Assembly: GCA_944384205.1 (NCBI GenBank)
Contig: CALWSL010000007.1
Location: 82,533-146,532, forward strand
DNA: 64,000 bases
Direction of reading: 5' to 3'
Origin: an uncultured Acetatifactor sp.
GTDB lineage: Bacteria > Bacillota > Clostridia > Lachnospirales > Lachnospiraceae
Below the pieces are notes generated by a model. The model saw only the letters and a list, made by a program, of their open reading frames with translations. It was not told the DNA's origin and did not search any database. Made by a program: the position numbers and the translations under genes. How positions within the stretch are numbered: position 1 is the stretch's first letter; each line of letters begins with the position of its first letter. This document shows positions 34,044-44,724 of this stretch, one piece after another.

Positions 34044-34982
34044 ATGAAGACAGAAGTAACCGAGTTATTAGGAATTAAATATCCCATTATACAGGGAGGA
34101 ATGGCATGGGTTGCTGATTATCATCTTGCAGCCGCCGTGTCAGAGGCAGGAGGATTAGGTATCATAGGGGCAGGCGGAGCGCCTGCAAGCTGGGTACAGG
34201 AGCAGATTAGAGAGGCACGGAAATTGACGGATAAACCCTTCGGTGTGAACATTATGCTGATGAATCCCGAGGCAGACCAGATTGCACAGGTCATTGTGGA
34301 GGAGGGCGTCAAGGTTGTTACCACCGGAGCGGGAAGTCCGGAAAAATACATGAAAATGTGGAAAGAAGCCGGAGTCAGGGTGATTCCGGTCATTGCTTCC
34401 GTTGCACTGGCAAAGCGCATGGAGAGATGCGGCGCGGATGCGGTAGTAGCAGAAGGAACGGAGTCCGGCGGACATATCGGAGAGACCACCACCATGGCAT
34501 TGGTGCCTCAGGTAGTGGATGCAGTAAATATCCCTGTAATTGCAGCAGGAGGAATCGCGGATGGAAGAGGAATTGCAGCAGCATTTATGCTGGGAGCCAA
34601 AGCGGTTCAGATGGGAACTCATTTCGTGGTAGTGAAAGAGTCCATCGTACATCAAAATTATAAAAATCACATTATAAAAGCGAAAGATATTGACACAAGA
34701 GTGACCGGAAGAAGCACCGGACACCCTGTACGTGTCATTCGGAATAAAATGACCAAGGAATACCTGAAGCTGGAGCAGGAGGGAGCCACCCTGGAAGAAC
34801 TGGAAAGATTTACGCTGGGCGGCTTGCGCAAAGCGGTTGTGGAAGGTGACACGGATAATGGAAGCATTATGGCTGGTCAGATTGCGGGACTGGTAAAAGA
34901 GGAGTACACCTGCAAGGAGCTGATTGAGCATCTGGTAGCACAGACCGAAGAGCTGATGAAAGGAACAAAGTTATATGAGTAA
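34044..34982 (+). CDS. fabK: Enoyl-ACP reductase II, FMN-dependent
   Basis: A 312-residue TIM-barrel flavoprotein that reduces enoyl-ACP with NAD(P)H, replacing FabI. YPIIQGGMAWVADYHLAAAV opens the barrel. GTESGGHIGE carries the FMN and catalytic His region, and IPVIAAGGIADGRGIAAA with GAKAVQMGTHFV bind the FMN phosphate. FabK-type reductase implies natural triclosan tolerance. It overlaps fabD by eight bases, so the two are coupled. Confidence 0.94.
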   Translation: MKTEVTELLGIKYPIIQGGMAWVADYHLAAAVSEAGGLGIIGAGGAPASWVQEQIREARKLTDKPFGVNIMLMNPEADQIAQVIVEEGVKVVTTGAGSPEKYMKMWKEAGVRVIPVIASVALAKRMERCGADAVVAEGTESGGHIGETTTMALVPQVVDAVNIPVIAAGGIADGRGIAAAFMLGAKAVQMGTHFVVVKESIVHQNYKNHIIKAKDIDTRVTGRSTGHPVRVIRNKMTKEYLKLEQEGATLEELERFTLGGLRKAVVEGDTDNGSIMAGQIAGLVKEEYTCKELIEHLVAQTEELMKGTKLYE

Positions 34983-35898
34983 GATAGCATTTATCTATCC
35001 CGGGCAGGGAGCACAGAAATTTGGTATGGGTAAGGATTTTTATGAAAACAGCCAGTCCGCGAAAGCATTGTTTGACAGAGCAGGAGAACTGTTGCAGTTG
35101 GATATGAAGGCGCTGTGCTTTGAAGAAAACGACAAGCTGGATATTACGGAATATACACAGGCAGCTCTTGTTACGACCTGTCTTGCCATGACCAGAGTGG
35201 TGAAAGAGCAGGGAATCAAACCAGATGTGACAGCAGGCTTAAGCCTTGGCGAGTATTGCGCCATTGCTACCGCAGGCGGCATGAAGGAAGAGGATGCTAT
35301 CTGCCTTGTCCGCAAAAGAGGAATTTTAATGCAGGAGGCAGTTCCTGCAGGTGTAGGCTCCATGGCGGCAGTGCTGGGCATGACAGGGGAAGAGATTGAA
35401 AAAGTAATCGACGGCATGGACGGCATTTCCATTGCAAATTATAACTGCCCCGGACAAATCGTAATCACGGGACTTACGGAAGCGGTAGCTGACGCATCCG
35501 AAAAGCTCACCGAAGCGGGTGCAAAGAGAGTGATTCCGTTAAAGGTCAGCGGACCTTTCCACTCTGCCATGCTGACCGAGGCAGGCACAAAATTGGGCGA
35601 GGAGCTGGAGCAGGTTACCCTGTTTCCGCTGCACACTCCCTATGTGACCAATGTAACGGCGGAATATGTAACTGACATTCAGCAGAGCAAGGCTTTGCTG
35701 GCAACACAGGTAGCCTCCAGTGTCCGCTGGGAGCAGAGCATCCGCAATATGATTGCAGATGGGGTAGACACCTTTGTGGAAATTGGACCCGGCAGAACAT
35801 TAGCCGGTTTTATGAAGAAAATCAACAAAGAAGTTAAAATGTATAATATCGAAACTTTTGAGGACGTAAGCAAGGTAGCGGAGCAGATTAAAGTGTGA
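34975..35898 (+). CDS. fabD: Malonyl-CoA:ACP transacylase
   Basis: A 307-residue acyltransferase loading malonyl onto ACP. The active Ser is residue 90 in GLSLGEY. The catalytic His lies in VSGPFHSAML. IYPGQGAQKFGMGKDFY and the late VEIGPGRTLAGFMKK are conserved. The ATG lies inside the end of fabK. A hairpin at 35891-35921 follows before fabG. Confidence 0.95.
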   Translation: MSKIAFIYPGQGAQKFGMGKDFYENSQSAKALFDRAGELLQLDMKALCFEENDKLDITEYTQAALVTTCLAMTRVVKEQGIKPDVTAGLSLGEYCAIATAGGMKEEDAICLVRKRGILMQEAVPAGVGSMAAVLGMTGEEIEKVIDGMDGISIANYNCPGQIVITGLTEAVADASEKLTEAGAKRVIPLKVSGPFHSAMLTEAGTKLGEELEQVTLFPLHTPYVTNVTAEYVTDIQQSKALLATQVASSVRWEQSIRNMIADGVDTFVEIGPGRTLAGFMKKINKEVKMYNIETFEDVSKVAEQIKV

Positions 35899-35921
35899 GA
35901 AGAATTTCTAATCTCACACTT
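35891..35921 (+). other. Hairpin between fabD and fabG
   Basis: AAGTGTGAGA (35891-35900) pairs with TCTCACACTT (35912-35921). There is no T run, so it is more likely an RNA processing or stability element than a terminator. It overlaps the fabD stop codon. Confidence 0.5.
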
Positions 35922-35941
35922 GGAAAGGCATGGTTATTTGT

Positions 35942-36682
35942 ATGTTAAGCGGTAAGGTAGCAGTAGTGACAGGCGCTTCCAGGGGTATCGGCAGAGCGAT
36001 TGCGGTGAAGCTGGCGGAAGCGGGAGCAACAGTTGTGATTAATTATAACGGCTCTGTGGAGAAAGCGGAAGCTGTTTGCAAAGAGATTGTGGATAACGGT
36101 GGTACGGCAAGCACTTATCAGTGCAATGTATCTGATTTTGCAGCCTGCGAAAAGTTCATTCAGGATGTGATTGCGCAGTACGGACGCCTTGATATTCTGG
36201 TGAACAATGCGGGAATCACAAAAGACGGACTTTTGATGAAGATGTCGGAAGAGGATTTTGACCGGGTAGTGGATACCAATTTAAAAGGGTGCTTCAACTG
36301 CATTCGCTTTGTATCCCGTCAGATGTTGAAGCAGAAGGGAGGACGCATCATTAACATGTCCTCCGTATCCGGTATTATGGGAAATGCGGGACAGGCAAAT
36401 TATTCCGCATCCAAGGCGGGAGTAATCGGACTGACCAAGGCGTGTGCAAGAGAGCTGGCAAGCAGACACATTACGGTCAATGCCATAGCACCGGGATTTA
36501 TTGATACGGATATGACAGAGGTTTTAAGCGACAATGTAAAGGAAGAAGCAATCAGGCAGATTCCTCTCGGCAGCTTCGGAAAGCCGGAGGATATCGCGAA
36601 TCTGTCAGTTTTCCTTGCATCTGAGCAGGCAGGCTATATTACAGGTCAGGTAATTCATGTAGACGGCGGTATGTCAATGTGA
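35942..36682 (+). CDS. fabG: 3-oxoacyl-ACP reductase
   Basis: A 246-residue short-chain dehydrogenase reducing 3-oxoacyl-ACP with NADPH. The Rossmann motif is [12 protein letters not shown]. The catalytic set is Ser 140/141 (NMSSVSG), Tyr 154 and Lys 158 (YSASK). VNNAGIT and the C-terminal [10 protein letters not shown] are typical. Homologs start at [11 protein letters not shown], which fits the ATG at 35942. An in-frame ATG at 35930 is closer to the GGAAAGG site, so the start is not certain. Confidence 0.93.
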   Translation: MLSGKVAVVTGASRGIGRAIAVKLAEAGATVVINYNGSVEKAEAVCKEIVDNGGTASTYQCNVSDFAACEKFIQDVIAQYGRLDILVNNAGITKDGLLMKMSEEDFDRVVDTNLKGCFNCIRFVSRQMLKQKGGRIINMSSVSGIMGNAGQANYSASKAGVIGLTKACARELASRHITVNAIAPGFIDTDMTEVLSDNVKEEAIRQIPLGSFGKPEDIANLSVFLASEQAGYITGQVIHVDGGMSM

Positions 36683-36762
36683 GAAGTCAATCTAACCTGT
36701 CAAAAGACGCTCGTCATAAATAGCATGGCTGGACGTTTTTAAACTTAATAAGAGGTGAAAAG

Positions 36763-38001
36763 ATGAAGAGAAGAGTTGTTGTAACAGGGATGGGAGCGGT
36801 TACTCCTATCGGTAACAATGTAGAAGAATTCTGGAATAGTATCAAGGACGGTAAAGTAGGAATCGGCGAGATTACCAAATTTGATACCACAGATTATAAA
36901 GTAAAAATTGCGGCAGAGGTCAAGGATTTCAACGTTGCTGACTATATGGATTTCAAAGCAGCAAAGCGTATGGAGCCCTTTTCACAGTATGCAGTTGCCG
37001 CCGCAGTGCAGGCGATGAACCAGTCAGGCATTGATATGGAGCAGGAAGACCCTTACAGAGTGGGCGTCATCATTGGTTCCGGTATCGGCGGACTGGGGTG
37101 CATGGAAAGAGAACACAGCAAGCTTCTGGAGAAGGGACCTTCCCGTATCAGTCCTCTTATGGTGCCCATGATGATTACCAACATGGCGGCAGGAAATGTA
37201 GCAATTCACTTAGGGTGTAAAGGCAAATGTACGAATGTGGTAACTGCCTGCGCAACAGGAACCCATTCTATCGGCGATGCCTTCCGTGCCATCCAGTACG
37301 GTGATGCAGACGTCATTTTGGCGGGCGGTACGGAAAGCTCCATTACGCCTGTGGGCGTTGCAGGCTTTTCTTCCCTGACAGCCCTTACGACAGCGGAGGA
37401 CCCTAAGCGCGCTTCCATTCCTTTCGACAAGGACAGAAGCGGCTTTGTTATCGGTGAAGGCGCAGGCGTGGTAGTACTGGAAGAGTTGGAACATGCAAAG
37501 AAGCGGGGAGCAAAAATTCTGGCGGAGCTTGTGGGATACGGCGCTACCTGTGACGCGTACCATATTACTTCTCCGGCAGAGGACGGAAGCGGCGCGGCTA
37601 AGGCGATGACTTTGGCAATGGAGGATGCGGGCGTCAGTCCTGAGGATATTGATTATATCAATGCCCACGGAACCAGCACTCATCACAATGACTTATTCGA
37701 GACGAGAGCCATCAGACTGGCATTGGGAGAAGCGGCAGACAAGGTTAAGATAAACTCCACCAAGTCCATGATTGGGCACCTTCTGGGCGCTGCCGGCGGT
37801 GTGGAATTTATCACCTGTGTAAAGACCATTGAGGAAGGATTTATCCATCAGACCGTGGGTACGGTTGAAACTGACCCGGAATGCGATTTGGATTATGTCA
37901 TCGGCGCGCCTGTGCAGCAGGAGGTATGTTATGCGTTAACGAACTCTTTGGGCTTTGGCGGTCACAATGCCACACTTTTAGTGAAGAAGTATGAGGACTA
38001 G
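36763..38001 (+). CDS. fabF: Beta-ketoacyl-ACP synthase II
   Basis: A 412-residue condensing enzyme for chain elongation. The nucleophile is Cys 163 in TACATGTHSIG. The two His are in NAHGTSTHHND and MIGHLLGAAGG, the FabF/FabB pattern. RRVVVTGMGAVTPIGNNVEE opens the protein. AGAGGTG precedes the ATG. Only this elongation synthase is present here; FabB is normally absent in Clostridia. Confidence 0.96.
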   Translation: MKRRVVVTGMGAVTPIGNNVEEFWNSIKDGKVGIGEITKFDTTDYKVKIAAEVKDFNVADYMDFKAAKRMEPFSQYAVAAAVQAMNQSGIDMEQEDPYRVGVIIGSGIGGLGCMEREHSKLLEKGPSRISPLMVPMMITNMAAGNVAIHLGCKGKCTNVVTACATGTHSIGDAFRAIQYGDADVILAGGTESSITPVGVAGFSSLTALTTAEDPKRASIPFDKDRSGFVIGEGAGVVVLEELEHAKKRGAKILAELVGYGATCDAYHITSPAEDGSGAAKAMTLAMEDAGVSPEDIDYINAHGTSTHHNDLFETRAIRLALGEAADKVKINSTKSMIGHLLGAAGGVEFITCVKTIEEGFIHQTVGTVETDPECDLDYVIGAPVQQEVCYALTNSLGFGGHNATLLVKKYED

Positions 38002-38029
38002 TCGCCGGCGCGGCAGAATGTGAGGAAGT

Positions 38030-38545
38030 ATGAATTTCGATCAGGTTTTGGAATTGGTAAAAACAGTGTCAGATTCGGAACTGACAGCATTTCAGTATGA
38101 AGAGGGCAATCAAAAGATAACTATGCAGGCAGGCGGATTTTTTAACGCGGCAGGATTTGACGGTGTAAAAATAAACAATGATACCATGCAGTCCTGCGAT
38201 ATGCAGAGCAGAACACAGCCCAGGGAAAACGTACAGGTAAATGTACAGACAACGGGAATCCAGAATGTACCCGCTGCAGAGACGGTACAGGCGGAGGCTC
38301 CTACAGGAAGTGTTGTAGTTTCTCCGCTGGTAGGCAGGTTTTATGCGGCTCCCTCTGAGGAGGCAGAAAGCTTCGTCAAGGTTGGCGATACCGTGAAAAA
38401 AGGTCAGGTGTTAGCCATTGTGGAAGCGATGAAGCTGATGAACGAGATAGAAAGCGACTATGACGGTGTAGTGACGGAAATCCTCGCAGACAACGGACAG
38501 GGCGTGGAATACGGACAGCCGTTATTCCGCATCAAAGAGAGCTAA
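38030..38545 (+). CDS. accB: Acetyl-CoA carboxylase biotin carboxyl carrier protein
   Basis: A 171-residue biotin carrier. The biotinylated Lys is residue 135 in VEAMKLMNEI. The C-terminal 80 residues form the biotinyl domain, and VVSPLVGRFYAAPSEEAESF includes the thumb region of AccB. A flexible, Gln/Thr/Pro-rich linker (about residues 55-92) joins the N-terminal helix. It shuttles carboxyl groups from AccC to the AccD-AccA fusion in the same operon. Confidence 0.94.
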   Translation: MNFDQVLELVKTVSDSELTAFQYEEGNQKITMQAGGFFNAAGFDGVKINNDTMQSCDMQSRTQPRENVQVNVQTTGIQNVPAAETVQAEAPTGSVVVSPLVGRFYAAPSEEAESFVKVGDTVKKGQVLAIVEAMKLMNEIESDYDGVVTEILADNGQGVEYGQPLFRIKES

Positions 38546-38578
38546 AACGCTTCGGAACGGAGGAAAGGTTGAATAAAA

Positions 38579-39004
38579 ATGAGATTAGGAATCAAAGAGA
38601 TTGAACAGATTATCCCACACAGACATCCCTTTCTGTTGATTGACTATATTGAGGATTATGAGCCGGGCGTCAGTGCGGTTGGTTATAAATGTGTTTCCTT
38701 TCGAGAGGAATTTTTCAAGGGACATTTCCCCCAGGAGCCTGTTATGCCGGGAGTCCTGACCATAGAAGCGTTGGCGCAGGTGGGCGCCGTAGCGATTTTA
38801 AGCGTGGAAGAAAATAAAGGGAAAATCGCTTATTTCGGCGGCATCAACAAGTGCAAATTTAAAGGAAAAATCGTTCCCGGTGACAAGATTCGCCTGGAGA
38901 CAAAAATTATCAAGCAAAAAGGACCCTTAGGAGTAGGGGAAGCTGTTGCAAGCGTGGATGGCAAGGTGGTAGTGACTGCTGAGCTTACCTTTATGATTGG
39001 CTGA
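38579..39004 (+). CDS. fabZ: 3-hydroxyacyl-ACP dehydratase
   Basis: A 141-residue hot-dog-fold dehydratase. The catalytic His is residue 49 in [14 protein letters not shown] and the acidic partner Glu 63 in [21 protein letters not shown] opens the domain. It removes water from 3-hydroxyacyl-ACP. GGAGG lies well upstream of the ATG. Confidence 0.95.
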   Translation: MRLGIKEIEQIIPHRHPFLLIDYIEDYEPGVSAVGYKCVSFREEFFKGHFPQEPVMPGVLTIEALAQVGAVAILSVEENKGKIAYFGGINKCKFKGKIVPGDKIRLETKIIKQKGPLGVGEAVASVDGKVVVTAELTFMIG

Positions 39005-39026
39005 CGGGCAGAAATGGAGGTCATAC

Positions 39027-40364
39027 ATGATTCAAAAGGTTTTAATTGCCAACCGTGGAGAGATTGCAGTGCGGATTATCCGTGCCTGTCGCGAAATGGG
39101 CATTGAGACGGTTGCTGTCTATTCGGAGGCGGACAAAGAAGCGCTTCACACCCAGCTTGCGGATGAGGCCATCTGTATCGGACCTGCGAACTGCGCCGAA
39201 AGCTATCTGAATATGGAGAATATTATCAGCGCCACCATGATTTCCGGTGCGGATGCCATCCATCCGGGATTCGGATTTCTTTCAGAAAATGCAAAATTTA
39301 CGGAACTGTGCGAGCAGTGCAATATTACTTATATCGGTCCCAGCGCCGCCACCATCCGCAAAATGGGCAATAAGGCGGAAGCCAGAAGAACAATGATAGA
39401 AGCGGGCGTTCCCGTGATTCCGGGCAGCACAGAATCGCTTACGGATGCGGCGGAAGCGGCAAAGATTGCAGAACAAATCGGATATCCCGTTATGATTAAA
39501 GCGGCTCTCGGCGGCGGCGGAAAAGGGATGCGCGTAGCGAAAAACGCTGAAGAGTTTGAGCGGGCATTTCAGACTGCCGCAAAGGAAGCAAAAATGGCAT
39601 TCGGCGATGATACCATGTATCTGGAGCGTTTTGTGGAAAATCCCAGACATATCGAATTTCAGATTCTTGCGGATAAATACGGCAACGTGGTGCATCTGGG
39701 GGAAAGGGACTGTTCCATTCAGCGGAATCACCAGAAAGTGATAGAAGAATCTCCCTCCATGGCATTATCAGAGGAGCTTCGTCAGAAAATGGGAGAGGCT
39801 GCCGTAAAGGCAGCAAAGGCGGCAAATTATGAAAATGCCGGAACCATTGAATTTTTGCTGGACAGGGACGGAAGCTTTTATTTTATGGAGATGAATACCC
39901 GGATTCAGGTAGAGCATCCCGTGACGGAATGGGTGACAGGAATTGATTTGATTAAGGAACAGATTCGGATTGCGGACGGCAGAAAGCTTTCCTATACACA
40001 GGACGATGTTCATATCACGGGACACGCCATCGAGTGCAGAATCAATGCAGAGAATCCGGCAAAGAACTTTATGCCCTGTCCCGGAACCATTACAGATATG
40101 TATTTGCCCGGCGGAAAAGGAGTGCGTGTGGATTCCGCTGTTTATGCGGGTTATACGGTGCCGCCCTACTATGATTCCATGCTGACGAAGCTGATTGTGC
40201 ATGCGAAAAGCCGGAGTGAGGCGATAAAAAAAATGCGCAGCGCATTGGGAGAGGTTATTATTGAGGGAATCCATACCAATGTGGATTATCTGTACGACAT
40301 TATCAATCACCCTGATTATATTAACGGTAATATAGATATTGAGTTTATAGAAAAGATGAAGTAG
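39027..40364 (+). CDS. accC: Acetyl-CoA carboxylase biotin carboxylase subunit
   Basis: A 445-residue ATP-grasp enzyme that carboxylates biotin on Acc[21 protein letters not shown] opens the protein. The Gly-rich ATP loop is in [35 protein letters not shown] and [19 protein letters not shown] hold metal, bicarbonate and biotin residues. The ATG at 39027 has GGAGG six bases upstream. The gene follows fabZ by 22 bp. Confidence 0.96.
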   Translation: MIQKVLIANRGEIAVRIIRACREMGIETVAVYSEADKEALHTQLADEAICIGPANCAESYLNMENIISATMISGADAIHPGFGFLSENAKFTELCEQCNITYIGPSAATIRKMGNKAEARRTMIEAGVPVIPGSTESLTDAAEAAKIAEQIGYPVMIKAALGGGGKGMRVAKNAEEFERAFQTAAKEAKMAFGDDTMYLERFVENPRHIEFQILADKYGNVVHLGERDCSIQRNHQKVIEESPSMALSEELRQKMGEAAVKAAKAANYENAGTIEFLLDRDGSFYFMEMNTRIQVEHPVTEWVTGIDLIKEQIRIADGRKLSYTQDDVHITGHAIECRINAENPAKNFMPCPGTITDMYLPGGKGVRVDSAVYAGYTVPPYYDSMLTKLIVHAKSRSEAIKKMRSALGEVIIEGIHTNVDYLYDIINHPDYINGNIDIEFIEKMK

Positions 40365-40398
40365 TTTTAAGCCAAACGGCTGGGAAATGGGGATTATC

Positions 40399-42153
40399 AT
40401 GCAGTTGAATCAGATGTTTAAGAAGACGAAGGATAATTATATACCGTTAAAAAATACGACTGCTCCTACCGGGCAGACAAAACCGGAGGTGCCGGAGGGA
40501 TTGCTGCGCAAATGTAATATGTGCGGCAAGGCTATTTTTTCTGATGAAGTAAAGGCGAATCATTATATTTGTCCGAAATGCGGAGGATATTTCCGAGTGC
40601 CTGCATTTAAAAGAATCCGCATGATTACGGAGGAAAATTCCTTCGAGGAATGGGATACCGGTATGGATACCAAAAATCCACTGGAATATAGGGGATATGA
40701 AGAAAAGCTTGCGTCGCTTCGGGAAAAAACGGGTTTAGATGAAGCGGTTATCACGGGAAAGGCACGGATTGGAGTACATTCCGTGGTGCTTGCCGTGATG
40801 GACGGAAGATTTCTGATGGCGAGTATGGGCGAAGTAGTGGGTGAGAAAATCAGCCGCGCTGTGGAACGGGCAACCAAAGAAAAGCTTCCTGTCATTATTT
40901 TTACCTGTTCCGGCGGAGCCAGAATGCAGGAGGGAATCACCTCTCTTATGCAGATGGCAAAGACTTCCGCGGCGTTGAAACGCCACAGCGATGCAGGTCT
41001 GTTATATCTCTCTGTTTTAACAGACCCCACAACGGGAGGTGTAACGGCAAGCTTTGCCATGCTGGGAGATATTATTCTGGCGGAGCCCAAGGCATTGATC
41101 GGATTTGCGGGACCGAGAGTAATTGAGCAAACCATCGGTCAGAAGTTGCCGAAGGGCTTTCAGCGGTCAGAATTCCTGTTGGAACACGGTTTTATTGACG
41201 CCATTGTAAAGAGGGATGAGTTAAAGGATACATTGGAGCAGATTTTGAATCTGCATGTGAGAATGCCGGAAGGCGTTGGAAATGATTTGTCAGAGCAGTC
41301 TTCGGCAGAGTTCAGAGAATCGGAAAAACCGGTGGAATATACTGTGGAACAACGCAGTCTGGCATTGGAGTATAGAACTGCCTGGGACAGAGTGCAGCTT
41401 TCCAGAAAGCAGGGCAGACCTGTAGGAGAGCATTACATTCAGGAGTTGTTTCAGGATTTTGTAGAGCTGCATGGAGACAGATACTTTGCGGATGACAGTG
41501 CAGTAATCGGTGGTGTCGCTTCCTTTTATGGCAGACCGGTAACGGTGATTGCACAGGCAAAAGGGAAAAACACCAAGGAAAATATCGCCCGGAATTTTGG
41601 TATGCCCTCACCGGAGGGTTACCGCAAGGCGCTTCGTCTGATGAAGCAGGCGGAAAAATTCCACCGCCCCGTCATCTGTATCGTGGATACGCCGGGAGCT
41701 TTCTGCGGAATGGAGGCGGAGGAGCGCGGACAGGGTGAGGCGATTGCCCGCAATCTCTATGAGATGTCCACCCTTCAGACGCCTGTGTTGTCCCTTGTAA
41801 TCGGGGAAGGAGGAAGCGGCGGTGCCCTTGCCTTTGCTGTTGCCGACGAAGTATGGATGATGGAGAATGCTGTTTATTCCATTCTTTCGCCCGAAGGCTA
41901 TGCTGCAATTCTGTGGAAGGACAGTGCAAGAGCCAGGGAGGCTGCGGAGGTCATGAAAATGACGGCAGCAGATTTAAAACAGGCGGGCATAATAGAGAAA
42001 GTAATCAAAGAGCCGGAGAATTTCACAATAGAAACCTTTTCGGCTGTCAGAAAAAATTTAATTCGGGAAATCTCGGATTTCCTTGCAAGGTATGACGGAG
42101 TATCTTCAGGAGAATTACTTGAGGCGAGATATGAACGCTTCCGAAGGATGTAG
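40399..42153 (+). CDS. accD: Acetyl-CoA carboxylase carboxyltransferase, fused beta (AccD) and alpha (AccA) subunits
   Basis: A 584-residue single chain. Residues about 1-290 are AccD: a zinc ribbon (CNMC and CPKC) followed by the crotonase-like core with [13 protein letters not shown] and [16 protein letters not shown]. Residues about 310-584 are Acc[41 protein letters not shown] and [16 protein letters not shown]. In E. coli these are two proteins; fusion is known in some Lachnospiraceae. The joint near residue 300 is a Glu/Ser-rich linker. The start at 40399 has GGGG six bases upstream; an ATG at 40387 is possible. It closes the operon before a terminator. Confidence 0.93.
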   Translation: MQLNQMFKKTKDNYIPLKNTTAPTGQTKPEVPEGLLRKCNMCGKAIFSDEVKANHYICPKCGGYFRVPAFKRIRMITEENSFEEWDTGMDTKNPLEYRGYEEKLASLREKTGLDEAVITGKARIGVHSVVLAVMDGRFLMASMGEVVGEKISRAVERATKEKLPVIIFTCSGGARMQEGITSLMQMAKTSAALKRHSDAGLLYLSVLTDPTTGGVTASFAMLGDIILAEPKALIGFAGPRVIEQTIGQKLPKGFQRSEFLLEHGFIDAIVKRDELKDTLEQILNLHVRMPEGVGNDLSEQSSAEFRESEKPVEYTVEQRSLALEYRTAWDRVQLSRKQGRPVGEHYIQELFQDFVELHGDRYFADDSAVIGGVASFYGRPVTVIAQAKGKNTKENIARNFGMPSPEGYRKALRLMKQAEKFHRPVICIVDTPGAFCGMEAEERGQGEAIARNLYEMSTLQTPVLSLVIGEGGSGGALAFAVADEVWMMENAVYSILSPEGYAAILWKDSARAREAAEVMKMTAADLKQAGIIEKVIKEPENFTIETFSAVRKNLIREISDFLARYDGVSSGELLEARYERFRRM

Positions 42154-42173
42154 CAGACATCAGACAACTAATG

Positions 42174-42211
42174 CCCTCTGACTTGGATTGAAAGGCAGAG
42201 GGAAATTTTTT
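42174..42211 (+). terminator. Terminator of the fab/acc operon
   Basis: CCCTCTG (42174-42180) pairs with CAGAGGG (42196-42202) and AAATTTTTT follows. Confidence 0.8.
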
Positions 42212-42216
42212 ACACA

Positions 42217-42245
42217 TTTACACATAGTTTTAAAAACCATATAAA
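42217..42245 (+). promoter_or_regulatory. Promoter for the nitronate monooxygenase-like gene
   Basis: TTTACA (42217-42222) and TATAAA (42240-42245) are 17 bases apart, directly after the fab terminator. Confidence 0.55.
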
Positions 42246-42289
42246 AAGGATAAATAAACTTTGTTTTGACGAAAGGGCAGGTGTTTAGT

Positions 42290-43393
42290 ATGAAGTATGA
42301 ACCATTGCAAATCGGAAATTTAACGGCAAGGGTGCCTATCATTCAAGGCGGAATGGGCGTTGGAATCAGCCTGGGCAATTTGGCGGGAGCTGTGGCAAAG
42401 GAAGGCGGTGTTGGCATTATTTCTTCGGCTCAAATCGGTTACAGAGAGCCGGATTTTGAACAGAACTCAAAGGAATGTAATCTCCGCGCCATAAAAAAAG
42501 AGTATCAAAAGGCAAGAGCCATTGCACCCGACGGAGTGATTGGATTTAACATAATGGTGGCGTTGCAGCATTACGAGGAGTATGTAAGAGCGGCGGCGGA
42601 AGCGGGTGCAGACCTGATTATCTCCGGCGCGGGACTTCCCACGGATTTACCTAAGTATGTGGCGGGTACTTCAGCGAAAATTGCCCCTATTGTCTCTTCT
42701 GTAAAATCTGCAAACGTCATTCTGAAATACTGGGATAAAAAATATTCCCGAACAGCGGATATGGTAGTGATTGAGGGTCCTAAAGCGGGGGGACATCTGG
42801 GATTTTCCAAAGAACAGTTGCTTTTTTATACAGGGGAGGGCAGCAGTGATACGGTTTCTGACAGTCAGGGGATGAGCGCCACCTATGAAGAAGAAATTTT
42901 GAAAATCCGTGAAGTTGTAAAAAGTTATGCAGAAAAATATGGTGTGGAAATTCCGGTTGTAGTGGCGGGAGGAATCAATAATGGGACAGAGATGGAACGA
43001 ATAATGAATCTGGGCGTGCAGGGTGTTCAGGTGGCAAGTCGTTTTGTGACCACAGTGGAATGTGATGCGGACGAAAAGTACAAAATGGCATATGTCAATG
43101 CAAAAAAAGAAGATATTCAGATTGTAAAGAGCCCTGTGGGAATGCCGGGACGTGCCATCAGAAACTCCTTTATGGATAAAGTGATGAGCGGTCAGCGCGT
43201 AGCGCCAAAGAAGTGTCTGGGGTGTCTGCGCAAATGTAATCCCGGGGAGATTCCCTATTGTATTACGGACGCGTTGATTCATGCGGCAAAAGGTGAAGTG
43301 GAGGATGGTCTTTTATTCTGCGGAGCGAATGCGTATCAGGCGGAGAGAATTGAGACAGTGGAAGAGGTAATCCAGTCGTTTGTTAATTTTTGA
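42290..43393 (+). CDS. Nitronate monooxygenase family flavoprotein
   Basis: A 367-residue TIM-barrel FMN enzyme related to FabK and to nitronate monooxygenase. [20 protein letters not shown] opens it. [10 protein letters not shown] carries the active-site His region and VPVVVAGGI-like strand [18 protein letters not shown] with [10 protein letters not shown] binds phosphate. Near the C-terminus is a Cys-rich segment [16 protein letters not shown], which could bind a cluster and is not in plain FabK. The ATG at 42290 has AGGTG seven bases upstream. It has its own promoter beyond the fab terminator. Substrate unknown; a lipid or nitroalkane role are both possible. Confidence 0.83.
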   Translation: MKYEPLQIGNLTARVPIIQGGMGVGISLGNLAGAVAKEGGVGIISSAQIGYREPDFEQNSKECNLRAIKKEYQKARAIAPDGVIGFNIMVALQHYEEYVRAAAEAGADLIISGAGLPTDLPKYVAGTSAKIAPIVSSVKSANVILKYWDKKYSRTADMVVIEGPKAGGHLGFSKEQLLFYTGEGSSDTVSDSQGMSATYEEEILKIREVVKSYAEKYGVEIPVVVAGGINNGTEMERIMNLGVQGVQVASRFVTTVECDADEKYKMAYVNAKKEDIQIVKSPVGMPGRAIRNSFMDKVMSGQRVAPKKCLGCLRKCNPGEIPYCITDALIHAAKGEVEDGLLFCGANAYQAERIETVEEVIQSFVNF

Positions 43394-43490
43394 ACAAAAT
43401 AATCCATTTTTTTCTTTGCTGTTTTACGGTACAATATCTATATATAATGAAAACAAAAGTATTCCCTATATATGGAAGGAGAGAACAACA

Positions 43491-44612
43491 ATGGATACAA
43501 AAAAATTGGGCTTTGGTATGATGAGACTGCCGTTATTGGATTTTAACGATGATTCCAAAATAGATATAGAACTGACGAAAAAAATGGTTGATACCTTTCT
43601 GGAAAGAGGCTTTACGTATTTTGATACAGCGTGGATGTATTGTGGTTTTAAAAGTGAAAATGCTGTAAAGGAGGCGTTAGTAGACCGCCATCCCAGAGAC
43701 AGCTTTACTTTGGCGACAAAGCTCCATGCAGGATTTATCAACAGCTTGGAGGATCGTGACCGAATCTTTAATGAGCAGATGGCAAAGACGGGTGTAACTT
43801 ATTTTGATTATTATTTACTGCACGATGTTGGGATGCACCACTATGAAATCTATAAAAAATATGACTGCTTTAACTGGATTATGGAGAAGAAGAAACAGGG
43901 GCTGGTGAGAAAGATTGGCTTCTCCTTCCATGACAACGCTGAGCTGCTGGATCAGGTGTTGACAGAGCATCCTGAGATGGAGTTTGTACAGCTGCAGCTC
44001 AATTATTTAGATTGGGACAGCGAGGGAGTTCAATCGCGAAAATGCTATGAGGTAGCGAAAAAGCATGGCAAGCCCGTGATTGTTATGGAGCCTGTAAAGG
44101 GCGGAACGCTTGCAAAGGTGCCTGAGGATGTGGAAAAAGCCTTTAAAGCATATCATCCGGACATGTCTGTTCCTTCCTGGGCTATCCGTTTTGCCGCAAG
44201 TCAGTACAATGTAATTATGGTGCTTTCCGGTATGAGCAATATGGAACAGTTGTTGGATAATACCGGATATATGACAAATTTTGAGCCTTTAAATGAGGAA
44301 GAACAGGAAATCATCCGAAAGGCGGTGGATGTTATCAATGCCAACATTGCCATTCCCTGTACCGGTTGCTCCTATTGTACGGAAGGGTGTCCCATGCACA
44401 TTGCCATTCCGAAATACTTTTCTCTTTATAATGCTGACAAGCAGGAGATTAAGGAAAAAGGCTGGACGCCTCAGGGTACATACTATGGCAACCTGACCAA
44501 AACCTTTGGAAAGGCAAGCGCCTGCGTGGCATGTGGACAGTGTGAGCGTGTTTGTCCTCAGCATTTACCTATTATAAAGCATCTGAAAGAAGTTGCAGAT
44601 CATTTTGAATAA
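43491..44612 (+). CDS. Aldo/keto reductase with C-terminal 4Fe-4S ferredoxin-like domain
   Basis: A 373-residue protein. Residues 1-290 form the aldo/keto reductase barrel: LGFGMMRLP, then [19 protein letters not shown] with the catalytic Tyr and Asp, KLHAGF with Lys, and [12 protein letters not shown]. The last 80 residues add two cluster motifs, [18 protein letters not shown] and [17 protein letters not shown], for two 4Fe-4S clusters. This fused form is common in Clostridia and suggests electron exchange with ferredoxin rather than only NADPH. AGGAGAG precedes the ATG. Confidence 0.92.
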   Translation: MDTKKLGFGMMRLPLLDFNDDSKIDIELTKKMVDTFLERGFTYFDTAWMYCGFKSENAVKEALVDRHPRDSFTLATKLHAGFINSLEDRDRIFNEQMAKTGVTYFDYYLLHDVGMHHYEIYKKYDCFNWIMEKKKQGLVRKIGFSFHDNAELLDQVLTEHPEMEFVQLQLNYLDWDSEGVQSRKCYEVAKKHGKPVIVMEPVKGGTLAKVPEDVEKAFKAYHPDMSVPSWAIRFAASQYNVIMVLSGMSNMEQLLDNTGYMTNFEPLNEEEQEIIRKAVDVINANIAIPCTGCSYCTEGCPMHIAIPKYFSLYNADKQEIKEKGWTPQGTYYGNLTKTFGKASACVACGQCERVCPQHLPIIKHLKEVADHFE

Positions 44613-44622
44613 GAAATAACGC

Positions 44623-44660
44623 AAAGAACAGACCTCTGATAGTCGGGGTCTGTTCTTTTC
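44623..44660 (+). terminator. Terminator after the aldo/keto reductase
   Basis: AAAGAACAGACC (44623-44634) pairs perfectly with GGTCTGTTCTTT (44647-44658). Twelve base pairs with a 12-base loop. Confidence 0.85.
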
Positions 44661-44724
44661 CATGAAAACCAAGAAGACATATATTTGCTTTTCTTAACAG
44701 TAGTTAGTGCCTGGTTCTGAGAAA

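Noticed and set aside
42290-43393. Second fabK
   Set aside because: It shares the barrel, but has its own promoter after a terminator and a Cys-rich tail absent from the fabK in the operon.
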